A DNA stretch of 47,574 nucleotides, taken from the NCBI GenBank assembly GCA_021840255.1, contig JAKBYX010000014.1:1-47574 (forward strand). Direction: 5' to 3'. The notes under the pieces are model-generated. The model did no database searches. It was not told the origin of the DNA and was given only the letters and a program-made list of their open reading frames with translations. This DNA is from Nitrospirota bacterium (GTDB lineage Bacteria; Nitrospirota; Thermodesulfovibrionia; Thermodesulfovibrionales; JdFR-88). Positions 35,076 through 42,693 of this stretch are shown here, in pieces. Positions within the stretch are counted from its first letter, which is position 1. Each line of letters begins with the position of its first letter. The position numbers were made by a program, and so were the translations under genes.

Positions 35076-35530
35076 CTCTTGTTATGATTTTTTAAGCTCC
35101 CCGGAGGCGGCTCGTTTATTATGGCCCAGAATATGCCCAGTTCCTTTACGGCACGGGCAAATTCATGGAAGTCCACGGGCTTTACCACATATGCGTTTAC
35201 TCCCAGACGGTAACTTTCCACGAGGTCACGCTCCTCGCGTGAAGAAGTGAGCACCACGACGGGGACAAACATTAGTTTATCGTCGTGTTTTATGGTCTTC
35301 AGCACCTCAATGCCATCCACTTTAGGCAACTTGAGGTCCAAAAGCACCACTGCCGGGTTCCCGCCGTCCCGGCCCGCAAAAGCGCCTTTCCGCTGAAGAT
35401 AATCGAGGGCCTCCACGCCGTCCCTTGCCACGACCACTTCATTTGCAAGGTTGTATTCGCCCAGCCCCTCGAGCACCAGTTCCACATCGTTGGGGTTGTC
35501 CTCCACCAGCAAGATCCTTTTCAACTCCAC
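35072..35530 (-). CDS. Single-domain response regulator (Rcp1-like)
   Basis: A 152-residue receiver with no output domain: acidic pocket LLVEDNPNDVELV, phospho-Asp in VVLLDLKLPKVDG, Thr/Ser in VVVLTSSREERD and Lys in VVKPVDFHEF. The ED-N-P-x-D start, the YRLGVNAYVVKP block and the length match the Rcp1 group that pairs with phytochrome-like histidine kinases. It overlaps the sensor kinase upstream by ten bases and the REC-PAS kinase downstream by four, so all three are likely made together. It probably shuttles phosphate between the two kinases. Confidence 0.93.
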   Translation of the reverse strand: MELKRILLVEDNPNDVELVLEGLGEYNLANEVVVARDGVEALDYLQRKGAFAGRDGGNPAVVLLDLKLPKVDGIEVLKTIKHDDKLMFVPVVVLTSSREERDLVESYRLGVNAYVVKPVDFHEFARAVKELGIFWAIINEPPPGSLKNHNKR

Positions 35531-37482
35531 TTTTCCGCATACCTCCCTTTTGGCAATGAAAAATAAAATGTCGCGCCTTCCCCAAGAACGCTTTCACCCC
35601 AGGCCCTGCCTCCATGACGGTGGACAATCCGCTGGACATTCGCCAGTCCAACGCCGGTGCCCTCGAACTCTTCCGTCCTGTGGAGACGCTGAAAAAGGCC
35701 AAAGAGCTTGTCTTTGTACCTCATATCAAAGCCCACCCCGTTGTCCTTTATGTGGAAAACAAACTCTTCCCCTGCGTCCTCAACCCCAATCTCTATTATA
35801 GCCTGTCCTCGAGGGCGGGTGAATTTCACCGCGTTTGAGATCAGGTTGACCCATACCTGCCGCAAAAGGGCCGCATCCCCAAAAACACCCGGGAGCACCC
35901 CTATCTTCCAGACTATGTCCCGCCCGCCCGTATCGCTTTCCAGATTAGCGATGGCCTCTTTCACAATGATTCCGGAATCCACCTTATCCCATTTTATTTC
36001 CACCCTACCGGCACGGGAGAAAGCAAGGAGATCGTCAACAAGCTGTCCCATCTGGCTTGAAGCACCGGATATCACCTGCAGATAATGCCTGCTTTTTTCA
36101 TCAAGACCCTCTTTGGCCCTCTTGTTGAGCAGTTCCACAAACCCGGCCATGTGCCTGAGGGGAGCGCGCAGGTCATGGGAAACAGAATATGTAAAGGCCT
36201 CGAGTTCCCTGTTTGCGGCCTGAAGCTGTGAGACGTTGCGCTTCAGTTCCTCATTCAATTCGCTTATCTGCTCCGCGGCCTGTTTACGATCTGTCACGTC
36301 CACTCCCACACCGATAATGCGAAGGGGGCGTTTCGAAGGGCCGGACATAAGGCGTCCGCGCGCCTCTATCCACCGCATCCTGCCGTCAGGCTGGAACAGT
36401 CGGTACTCCCAATACTCCTCATCCGCGCCAGACTCTATCCATTGCCTGAAAAAAACCTTCAACCTCTGCACATCTTCCGGATGGACGCTTTTCGTCCAGT
36501 CTTCATAGTCGCCTTCAAAATCCCTTTGAAGGCCCGGCATGTTCTCACCCTGTTCAGTCCATATTACCTTGCCGCTTGCAAGGTCCCAGTCAAACACACC
36601 AACATGCCCCGCCCGCTGGGCCAGCACCAGTCTTTCCTCACTCTCCCTGAGTGCGCCTTGAGCCCGTTTGATCTCTTCGATGCCTTTTAAAAGCTGCTCA
36701 TTGGCATTATGCAGGGCGGCGGTGCGTTCCCTGACCTTGTTTTCCAACTGGTCGCGTGCTTCCCTCAGAGAGTTTACCGTTTCCCATTCAAATATCTTCA
36801 GCACCGGAATAATGGTAAAAAACAGCGATACGGCGCACAAAGTTCGGAGCCACTGCACGTGGACACCTGTTTTTTCGAAAAAGATCGCATAATTGAAAAC
36901 GGAGGCGGGGAAAAAGCCCGTGCCAGGCACGACCAGACCGGAAAAGAAGCCGTAAACAATGAAGGCCGCGGCAGCCACTTTGAGAGACAGCACCGCTTTC
37001 ATCTGATTTTGTTTTGTAACTTCCGGTATATGCAGATAGAGCGCATATGCGGCCAATAAAGTCCCAGGGAACCCCAGAATATATCGCGCAAAAACATCCC
37101 CATCCAGAAATTTCCGGCCGCTGAGCAGGGTCAGGAGCGCCCAGGCCGCAAGCAGGGCCACCGGCAGCAGTCTGACAAACGGGTTTTTCCCCTTTATACT
37201 TACAATGGTTTTGGTCCCGAACAGGACCAGAAAGAAAAAAGAGCCCACAAGGAGGACCAATTTAGCGATCTTTACCGCCGCCGGCTCGTTAGGATGGACA
37301 AGTTTGAACATTTCCATCCATTCATTGCCGCCATGAAACATGCCGAAAAGCGCAATGAACCCCAGATCTTCCGCCAGCTTGAACTGGCTGCCGCGCCTGG
37401 GATAGAGCAATATTTCCACTCCCAAAGTGAAGAAGGCCAACCCGTATACAAACGATGTGAACATTGAATAAAAAGGATACAT
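35521..37482 (-). CDS. Membrane sensor histidine kinase with PAS domain
   Basis: A 653-residue protein. Residues about 1-225 contain seven predicted membrane helices and form the sensory module, not matched to a named domain. A coiled segment (about 230-275) leads to a PAS domain (about 280-395, with FRQWIESGADEEYWEYRLFQ and the PAC-like IIGVGVDVTDRK). HisKA follows, with the phospho-His in TYSVSHDLRAPLRHM, and then the HATPase domain with NLISNAVKFT, IKDNGVGFDMRY and EGTGVGLANVQ. The SVSHDLRAPLR form is typical of phytochrome-like kinases paired with Rcp1-type regulators, as here. AAAGGA precedes the ATG. Confidence 0.92.
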   Translation of the reverse strand: MYPFYSMFTSFVYGLAFFTLGVEILLYPRRGSQFKLAEDLGFIALFGMFHGGNEWMEMFKLVHPNEPAAVKIAKLVLLVGSFFFLVLFGTKTIVSIKGKNPFVRLLPVALLAAWALLTLLSGRKFLDGDVFARYILGFPGTLLAAYALYLHIPEVTKQNQMKAVLSLKVAAAAFIVYGFFSGLVVPGTGFFPASVFNYAIFFEKTGVHVQWLRTLCAVSLFFTIIPVLKIFEWETVNSLREARDQLENKVRERTAALHNANEQLLKGIEEIKRAQGALRESEERLVLAQRAGHVGVFDWDLASGKVIWTEQGENMPGLQRDFEGDYEDWTKSVHPEDVQRLKVFFRQWIESGADEEYWEYRLFQPDGRMRWIEARGRLMSGPSKRPLRIIGVGVDVTDRKQAAEQISELNEELKRNVSQLQAANRELEAFTYSVSHDLRAPLRHMAGFVELLNKRAKEGLDEKSRHYLQVISGASSQMGQLVDDLLAFSRAGRVEIKWDKVDSGIIVKEAIANLESDTGGRDIVWKIGVLPGVFGDAALLRQVWVNLISNAVKFTRPRGQAIIEIGVEDAGEEFVFHIKDNGVGFDMRYKDKLFGLFQRLHRTEEFEGTGVGLANVQRIVHRHGGRAWGESVLGEGATFYFSLPKGRYAEKWS

Positions 37483-37609
37483 TTTATTCCTTTAGCCGGA
37501 TCTTATTCATAATATGGTGTTGTCAGCAGAAAAGTCCGGACCTGCTCCGTCAGAAAGAAAACTTGCCACTTTGCCCGGCAAATACGTCCCTGGCCGACTG
37601 CAAACAGCT

Positions 37610-38221
37610 TTACGGATAATATTTTTTTCTGCATTCAGGGCATAAGCCATGGCTGAACGCTACCTCCGAATGCTCGCTTATGTAGGCTTCCAGCTGGTTC
37701 CAGTACCCTTTATCATCCCGTATCTTTTTACAGTGCATACAGATGGGCAAAAGGCCCGTCAGCCGCCTGACGTTGGCGAGCGCCTCCTGGAGGTCTGCGA
37801 TAAGTTGCTCCTTCTCCGCTTCGAGCCGCTTGCGCTCGGCGCGTTCCATGGCCACCTGCAAGGCCCTCCGGACAGCCGGCGCAAGCCTCGATATCCGGTT
37901 TTTAAGAACGTAGTCCGTTGCGCCACATTTAAGGACCTCAGCCGCCGAGTCTTCCCCAATAGCCCCCGAAACAAAGATAAAGGGCACCTCCGGCCGTTTA
38001 TCAAGCGCTATTTTCAGAGCGGAAAGGCCGTCGAAGGAAGGCAGCGAATAATCGGCCAGAACCAGGTCAACCCGGGTCCCTTCCAAGGCAGAAATGAAAC
38101 CACTCTCGCTCTCAACCCGGACAAGATCGAAATCCAAACCGTCTTCCGCCAGTTGCGCGCCGATGAGCTCCGAATCAAGAGCGCTGTCTTCCAGGTTGAG
38201 AATAAGTAATTTGCCGGTCAT
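37610..38221 (-). CDS. Response regulator with C-terminal Cys4 motif
   Basis: A 203-residue protein. Residues about 1-125 are a receiver domain (LILNLEDSALDSELIGAQLA, phospho-Asp in LVLADYSLPSFDG, Lys in VLKNRISRL). A coiled linker (about 125-155) leads to a tail with CMHCKKIRDDKGYWNQLEAY and LCPECRKKYYP, giving CxxC...CxxC that may bind a metal. This tail is common on response regulators in deltaproteobacterial-type genomes; its function is unknown. The receiver is strikingly similar to that of the REC-PAS-PAS kinase three genes downstream, pointing to a recent duplication. It lies 127 bases upstream of the membrane kinase and probably opens the cluster. Confidence 0.9.
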   Translation of the reverse strand: MTGKLLILNLEDSALDSELIGAQLAEDGLDFDLVRVESESGFISALEGTRVDLVLADYSLPSFDGLSALKIALDKRPEVPFIFVSGAIGEDSAAEVLKCGATDYVLKNRISRLAPAVRRALQVAMERAERKRLEAEKEQLIADLQEALANVRRLTGLLPICMHCKKIRDDKGYWNQLEAYISEHSEVAFSHGLCPECRKKYYP

Positions 38222-38693
38222 CTTTTGGCCGTGTTCCTTCCCCGGCCATGTTCCATGACAGCCCCAGTCAGGATAATATTGCTGGGTGGGGGCATATTGA
38301 TTGCGGCCCAGGATGTGCCTTCTTTCTCAGACGGAAAAAACGTAGTCATCGCCATGCTCAGTTTTGATCAGCCCTGTCAAGCTAACTCCCGGCCCCTCCT
38401 CCGGTTTATCTCTGGTGCATCGTGCGCTATATATAAGAATTCAGAAACCATCTACACAACTAACGTGTGCATTTTAACATACAGTTGATGAACAAAACCA
38501 TATCTGCCTTGATTTCCGGTAACAGGCAGGCAGGCCGCGATGGCCTCTTGCCGGTTCAGGTCCGCCGTGAAAAGCCATCCGGTTTGAATACGCGGAATAT
38601 CCGCTGGCACTGTACGCACTGGGCCCACAGTATATTCGACTGGCCTGAGGCACATGGGACTGGCCTTGGGTGATGGTTGGGTGGCCTGTTTTT
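38222..38693. other. Intergenic region, no convincing gene
   Basis: About 470 bases between the response-regulator cluster and the PPC-domain gene. Short frames on both strands lack ribosome sites and recognisable content. On the minus strand TTGTGT, an 18-base spacer and TATATA near 38430-38460 could form a promoter for the regulator cluster, but with a leader of about 200 bases. Nothing else stands out. Confidence 0.4.
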
Positions 38694-39128
38694 TTACAGC
38701 CTTAAAAGAGAAAGACCGGTAGCGGGGTCTTTTTGCCTTCTGGCGTCGATGCCTTTGATCTCAAGCACAACAGCCTCCAGCACGAGAAAGGTGCTGGCGC
38801 CCTGCCGCAGGCATCCGGCCTTCACGCTTTCGCCCCTACCCGCGGCCATGTGCAGGTGGGCCTTGGGACCCTCGTCATCCCAAAAGAGCGTTCCTGTCCC
38901 TAGTATCTCGCTGTTACCCTTTATTTTATCCCATACAGGCTCCGGCGGCATCTCGTTCCCCTTGGGCCCAACGACGATCTTCCCTTCCCTGGCCCCTCCC
39001 ACAAGAAAAAAAACGGCCGAACGGATATCCTCTTTTCTGGCCAGGTCCGATAATGCCTGCAAAAAGTCCTCACCGTCTTCAAACCGCGCCACAATGGCCC
39101 GTCCAATGCTGCCCGCCTGGTATTTCAA
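38694..39128 (-). CDS. PPC-domain (DUF296) protein
   Basis: A 144-residue protein made of one PPC (plants and prokaryotes conserved) domain. Visible pieces are a Gly/Glu-rich start (RFEDGEDFLQALSDLARKED), SAVFFLVGGAREGKIVVGP, ILGTGTLFWDDEGPKAHLHM with the His pair seen in the family, and FLVLEAVVLEI at the end. Bacterial PPC proteins form trimers and are often called DNA-binding by analogy to plant AT-hook proteins, but there is no AT-hook here. It lies 37 bases after the small Cys protein and is the last gene of the envelope operon or a separate unit. Confidence 0.85.
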   Translation of the reverse strand: MKYQAGSIGRAIVARFEDGEDFLQALSDLARKEDIRSAVFFLVGGAREGKIVVGPKGNEMPPEPVWDKIKGNSEILGTGTLFWDDEGPKAHLHMAAGRGESVKAGCLRQGASTFLVLEAVVLEIKGIDARRQKDPATGLSLLRL

Positions 39129-39165
39129 ATCTTTTATCCCTCCCTAAAGAATGAAAAACAAAAAA

Positions 39166-39372
39166 CTACCACATGATGGAAAGCAGGCTTTCAATGTCCG
39201 ACTGAAGCCGGTGGTACTTACAATCCAGTACCATACACTGTCCTGAGCGGTAACAGTACCCGCCCTTTATCACGACATGCACTTCCACCCCTGTCTTCTC
39301 CTTGTGCGGGCAGCGGATGTGCAGCTTTCCCGTATTTTCTGAAAACCTTTTCTTTTCAAAAGCGTCCTTCAT
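39166..39372 (-). CDS. Small Cys-rich protein, unknown function
   Basis: A 68-residue protein starting at ATG 39372. It has four Cys in a pattern IRCPHKE, GGYCYRSGQC and LDCKYHR that could bind a metal or form two disulfides; no signal peptide is visible. I do not recognise the family. A TTG at 39450 overlapping the stop of the SurA-like gene (TTGA) would give a 94-residue version, but the extra N-terminus is Lys/Arg-rich and poorly structured. A consensus-like promoter sits directly before the ATG, supporting the shorter form. Confidence 0.6.
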   Translation of the reverse strand: MKDAFEKKRFSENTGKLHIRCPHKEKTGVEVHVVIKGGYCYRSGQCMVLDCKYHRLQSDIESLLSIMW

Positions 39373-39378
39373 GAATCT

Positions 39379-39407
39379 ATTATAAGAAACAGGGAGGCAG
39401 AGGGCAA
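39379..39407 (-). promoter_or_regulatory. Promoter predicting a leaderless mRNA
   Basis: On the minus strand, TTGCCC (39407-39402), a 17-base spacer and a perfect TATAAT (39384-39379). The ATG of the small Cys protein starts six bases later, where transcription would be expected to begin, with no room for a ribosome-binding site. This geometry matches the one before the Slp-family gene at 20957. Confidence 0.5.
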
Positions 39408-39446
39408 TCTTGCCACTGCGCGTCTTTTTCTTTTCCCCTGGCTGCG

Positions 39447-39971
39447 TCAATGAAAAATGGCGGGGGTGTTCTCCAAAAATATTTTTATATCGGCATTTCC
39501 TCTAAGGGTCTCAAGATAGGCCTGCAGCCTGCGGTTTATCTCCTTTTCCTTCAGCAGGCGCTCTATCTGGTCCTTTACGGAATCAAAGGGCACACCTCCA
39601 AGCTGCTTTTTGTTTTGATCATAAAAATTTCTGGCCGCCTGTTCAGGTATCCTTACGAAAGCCCTTATCTTCAAGTCAGTGAACTCCTGGAGCGCCTTGT
39701 CCTCGCTCACCGGTTCGGGGAATATTTTCCTTGCCTGCACCAAGAGGAGCTGCCGGTTTATCATGGTCTGGAGCACCTGCCCAAGGGTAATGTCCGGGGT
39801 GAGCCTTTTGGCCTGTATGTATCTGGCGTCGAGCTCGCTAAGCAAAATGGCGTCGTCATTTACGAACGCCACGGTCCTGTCCAATATTTTTTCGGCGGCC
39901 TTAAGAGGACCCGCCGCGGCCAGGACCAGAAGGACGGCGGCTGTTATGTTCAGTATCTGCTTAAAACGCAT
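39447..39971 (-). CDS. SurA-like periplasmic chaperone domain protein lacking PPIase
   Basis: A 174-residue protein with a signal peptide (ILNITAAVLLVLAAAGPLKA, cleavage after AA). The mature part matches the SurA N-terminal chaperone core: LDRTVAFVNDDAILLSELDA, then helices with TLGQVLQTMINRQLLLVQA, and a C-terminal helix of SurA type (FDSVKDQIERLLKEKEINRR). The parvulin PPIase domains of E. coli SurA are missing. Its start lies 11 bases inside the tamA-like gene, so it is coupled to an Omp85 assembly factor, which fits a role escorting outer-membrane proteins (inference). Confidence 0.82.
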   Translation of the reverse strand: MRFKQILNITAAVLLVLAAAGPLKAAEKILDRTVAFVNDDAILLSELDARYIQAKRLTPDITLGQVLQTMINRQLLLVQARKIFPEPVSEDKALQEFTDLKIRAFVRIPEQAARNFYDQNKKQLGGVPFDSVKDQIERLLKEKEINRRLQAYLETLRGNADIKIFLENTPAIFH

Positions 39972-42693
39972 GGCCTATGCTGAAGTCTATCTTGCTTCTG
40001 CTTTCCCCTTCCCGCCTGCTTAGCTTTATGCCGTAATCGATCCTGAGCGGCCCGACAGGCGTCTTGTACCTCAAACCAAGCCCTGTTGCAAATCTTATGT
40101 CCAGCGCTCGTATCTGTCCTATCGTCGGCCACACGTTGCCCGCATCCAGGAAGGGCACGAGACCCAGATCCTTTGTCAGGGCCTGCCTGAATTCCAGGTT
40201 TGCAACAAAAAAGGCGTTGCCGCCTACCGGCGTGCCGTCAGGGGCCTTTGGCCCAAGCGCATCCTGCGTATAACCCCTTACGCTGTCCCGCCCCCCAAGA
40301 AAAAACCTCTCCTCGATGGGCAATTCCGTGGTTTGGCCCAAGCCTTCCGCAAGGCCCACTCTAGCATCCATCGCCAGCACTAGCCTGCTTGAAATAGCCT
40401 GATACCTTGCCGCCCTGACAACCATTTTGGCAAAATCCGTCTGCGAAAAAAAGGCCGCCGAGGCCAGCTTGAACGTGGCCCCGGCCAGCACGCCCGACCT
40501 GGGGTCAAACGGATTGTCCCTGGTATCATACTCTATGGAGGGCCTTATGGCGCTTATGGCCAGCGTGCCCACATCCTCACGCGAAAGGACCACGCCGGGC
40601 ACAACGTCATACGTCCTTACAAGCGAAAATTCATAATAAAATTGCCCTTTTATGTTGGGAGTGAATTTCTTCTCCACCCCCGCGCTTCCCGAATACCTTA
40701 TAAGCTTGTAGCTGACCTGGCGCGTATCATAGTTAAGCTGGCTCCGGCTTTCAAACAGCGCCGTGGCCCTGAACGGCAATTTTCTGCCAAGAAACCAAGG
40801 CTCCAGATAGCTTAAGACCGCTCTTTTTTCTATGGAGCTGACCTCCAGGTTGATAGCTCCTGTCCTGTTCATTCCAAAGAGGTTGTTGTAGGACAAACCA
40901 AGGAACCCCCTGTATTTTTCATACTCGCCATACCCGGCACCGATGTCCACTGCTCCAGGCTTCGATTCGGCCACCCGGTAGACGGTATCGAACGTGGCAT
41001 TATATGGGGGCAGCTCAGAGACCTCCACATCCCGGAAGATCCCCAGTTCATACAGCTTTTGTCTTTCCTTAAGCAGGATTTTCTGGCTGAAAGGGTCTCC
41101 CGGCTTGTGCAGGAATTCCCTTTGGACCACCTTCAGTTTGGTCTGGTAGTTCCCCACCACCACACTCTTGCCAAAGAAAAATTTCTGTCCCGGATCAATA
41201 GTGTAAACAAGCTTCACCCCGGTGTCCGGGGCGGAAAAATCCCTTTTTATACCGATCTTGCATTCGGCATAGCCCTTGCCGTTATAAAGCTCAAGCAGCC
41301 TGTACCTGGCATTTGTAACGTCTATTTCGTTATAAATGTCTCCGTGCCTTAAGCCCAAGGTGGCTTTGACCAGTCCAGCCGGGACCGGTCCGCCTCCCAC
41401 TACTTCCACCTGCCCGATAAGATATTTCCGGCCTTCGGCAATATGATATGTTATCGCCATCTTATTGGGACCGGCCTTTGTGACCGAGGGTTCGGGCACT
41501 GACGCGTCCAGGTAGCCAAGGCTGGCATAGAAATCCTGGAGATTGGAGCGGTCGGTGTCTATGAGGTCCGGGTTGTAGAGCGCTCCCTTCCGGAGCAGAA
41601 GGAATTCCTCCAGGGTCTTTGCGGGAACCGTTGATCCGGAAAAGCTCACGGAAGCCACCGTTATCTTGCCGTCCTCAAAAATATGGAATTTGACGATATA
41701 GCCGCCGTCCTGCTCCGACAAGACGGGCGCAACCTGGACGAAAGGATGGCCCTTTTCCCTGTAGGCGTCTTTGATCTTCTGCACCGCCTCTTCCACAAGG
41801 TCATCCCTTACAGCTTCAGCCTCGCTAAACGGCATGAGCGCAGCAAGCGCCTTTTTCCCAATTGCGTGATTTCCATAAAAAAAGGTCTCATAACGCGCTC
41901 CCGGGACAACGTTTATATAGAGCACCCCCTGGGAGAAACTGTAAGGCCCGACAGACGGGTTCAGATAATTCTTCCCAACGTAGTATTTTTGGAGGGCGTT
42001 TATCTGTGCCTTAAGCTTGTATTGATCATAGACGTCCCCCGCGGCAAACTTTATATACTTGCCGGCCTCAGCCTCCGGCCGGCCCACTATCTGCACGGCT
42101 TTTATCAGCACCGGTTGTCCCATTTCCACCGATACGGTGAGAGTTATACGGTATGGACTTTTCCCCTTCCCCGAGGACCTGGCCGCCCTTATGACCACGC
42201 GCGCATCCGGGTAGCCGGATTCGGAAAGGGCCTCTTTCAGGTCCGCTTCCGCCTTGCCCAGAAGGTCATAGCGCATGAACCCCCTTTTCTTGAAGATCAG
42301 GTTGTCTTTCAGGAAACTTTTGGAAATGCCCGCTCCTTTAACGTTGAAGCTGATGTCCTTTATCCTGTCCTTTTCCCTCACCTTGACAATTATCACACCC
42401 GGGTCGTCTTCATCACGCCCGACCGAGATATATTCGAAAATACCCTTTTTAAAAGCCCTTTTTATCCCCCTGGCCAGGTTTTCAGGCACTATTACATTGG
42501 AGCTCCTTAAACAAAGAAGGTATATGAGCTCATCGCTGCTTATGGAATAAAGCCCCTCGATCTTGATCTTTTTGATCGGGACATTTGCCGGCACAGCAGC
42601 AAGAGGCACCCCGGGAATCAGCCAGGAAGCCAATAAAAATAACGGGGCGAAAAAAATAAGCACTTTTAAAAACCGTATTTTTTTGTTTTTCAT
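39961..42693 (-). CDS. Omp85-family outer-membrane assembly protein (TamA/BamA-like) with seven POTRA-like repeats
   Basis: A 910-residue protein: signal region, about seven POTRA-like repeats (roughly residues 40-109, 110-196, 197-267, 268-343, 344-423, 424-502 and 503-578), and a C-terminal 16-strand surface-antigen barrel (580-910) containing the motif GGRDSVRGYTQD and ending in Phe (FSIGHAF). E. coli TamA has three POTRAs and BamA five. Each repeat opens with a strand like IKKIKIEGL or LIGQVEVVGG and closes with a strand like IVKVREKD or LVYTIDPGQ. It overlaps tamB by ATGA upstream and a SurA-like gene downstream. The pairing with TamB favours a TamA-type role. A BamA identity cannot be excluded. 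Confidence 0.88.
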   Translation of the reverse strand: MKNKKIRFLKVLIFFAPLFLLASWLIPGVPLAAVPANVPIKKIKIEGLYSISSDELIYLLCLRSSNVIVPENLARGIKRAFKKGIFEYISVGRDEDDPGVIIVKVREKDRIKDISFNVKGAGISKSFLKDNLIFKKRGFMRYDLLGKAEADLKEALSESGYPDARVVIRAARSSGKGKSPYRITLTVSVEMGQPVLIKAVQIVGRPEAEAGKYIKFAAGDVYDQYKLKAQINALQKYYVGKNYLNPSVGPYSFSQGVLYINVVPGARYETFFYGNHAIGKKALAALMPFSEAEAVRDDLVEEAVQKIKDAYREKGHPFVQVAPVLSEQDGGYIVKFHIFEDGKITVASVSFSGSTVPAKTLEEFLLLRKGALYNPDLIDTDRSNLQDFYASLGYLDASVPEPSVTKAGPNKMAITYHIAEGRKYLIGQVEVVGGGPVPAGLVKATLGLRHGDIYNEIDVTNARYRLLELYNGKGYAECKIGIKRDFSAPDTGVKLVYTIDPGQKFFFGKSVVVGNYQTKLKVVQREFLHKPGDPFSQKILLKERQKLYELGIFRDVEVSELPPYNATFDTVYRVAESKPGAVDIGAGYGEYEKYRGFLGLSYNNLFGMNRTGAINLEVSSIEKRAVLSYLEPWFLGRKLPFRATALFESRSQLNYDTRQVSYKLIRYSGSAGVEKKFTPNIKGQFYYEFSLVRTYDVVPGVVLSREDVGTLAISAIRPSIEYDTRDNPFDPRSGVLAGATFKLASAAFFSQTDFAKMVVRAARYQAISSRLVLAMDARVGLAEGLGQTTELPIEERFFLGGRDSVRGYTQDALGPKAPDGTPVGGNAFFVANLEFRQALTKDLGLVPFLDAGNVWPTIGQIRALDIRFATGLGLRYKTPVGPLRIDYGIKLSRREGESRSKIDFSIGHAF

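Noticed and set aside
41683..42510. 275-codon plus-strand frame opposite the tamA-like gene
   Set aside because: Antisense of a gene with clear POTRA repeats; composition (His/Arg/Leu/Val) is typical of a shadow.
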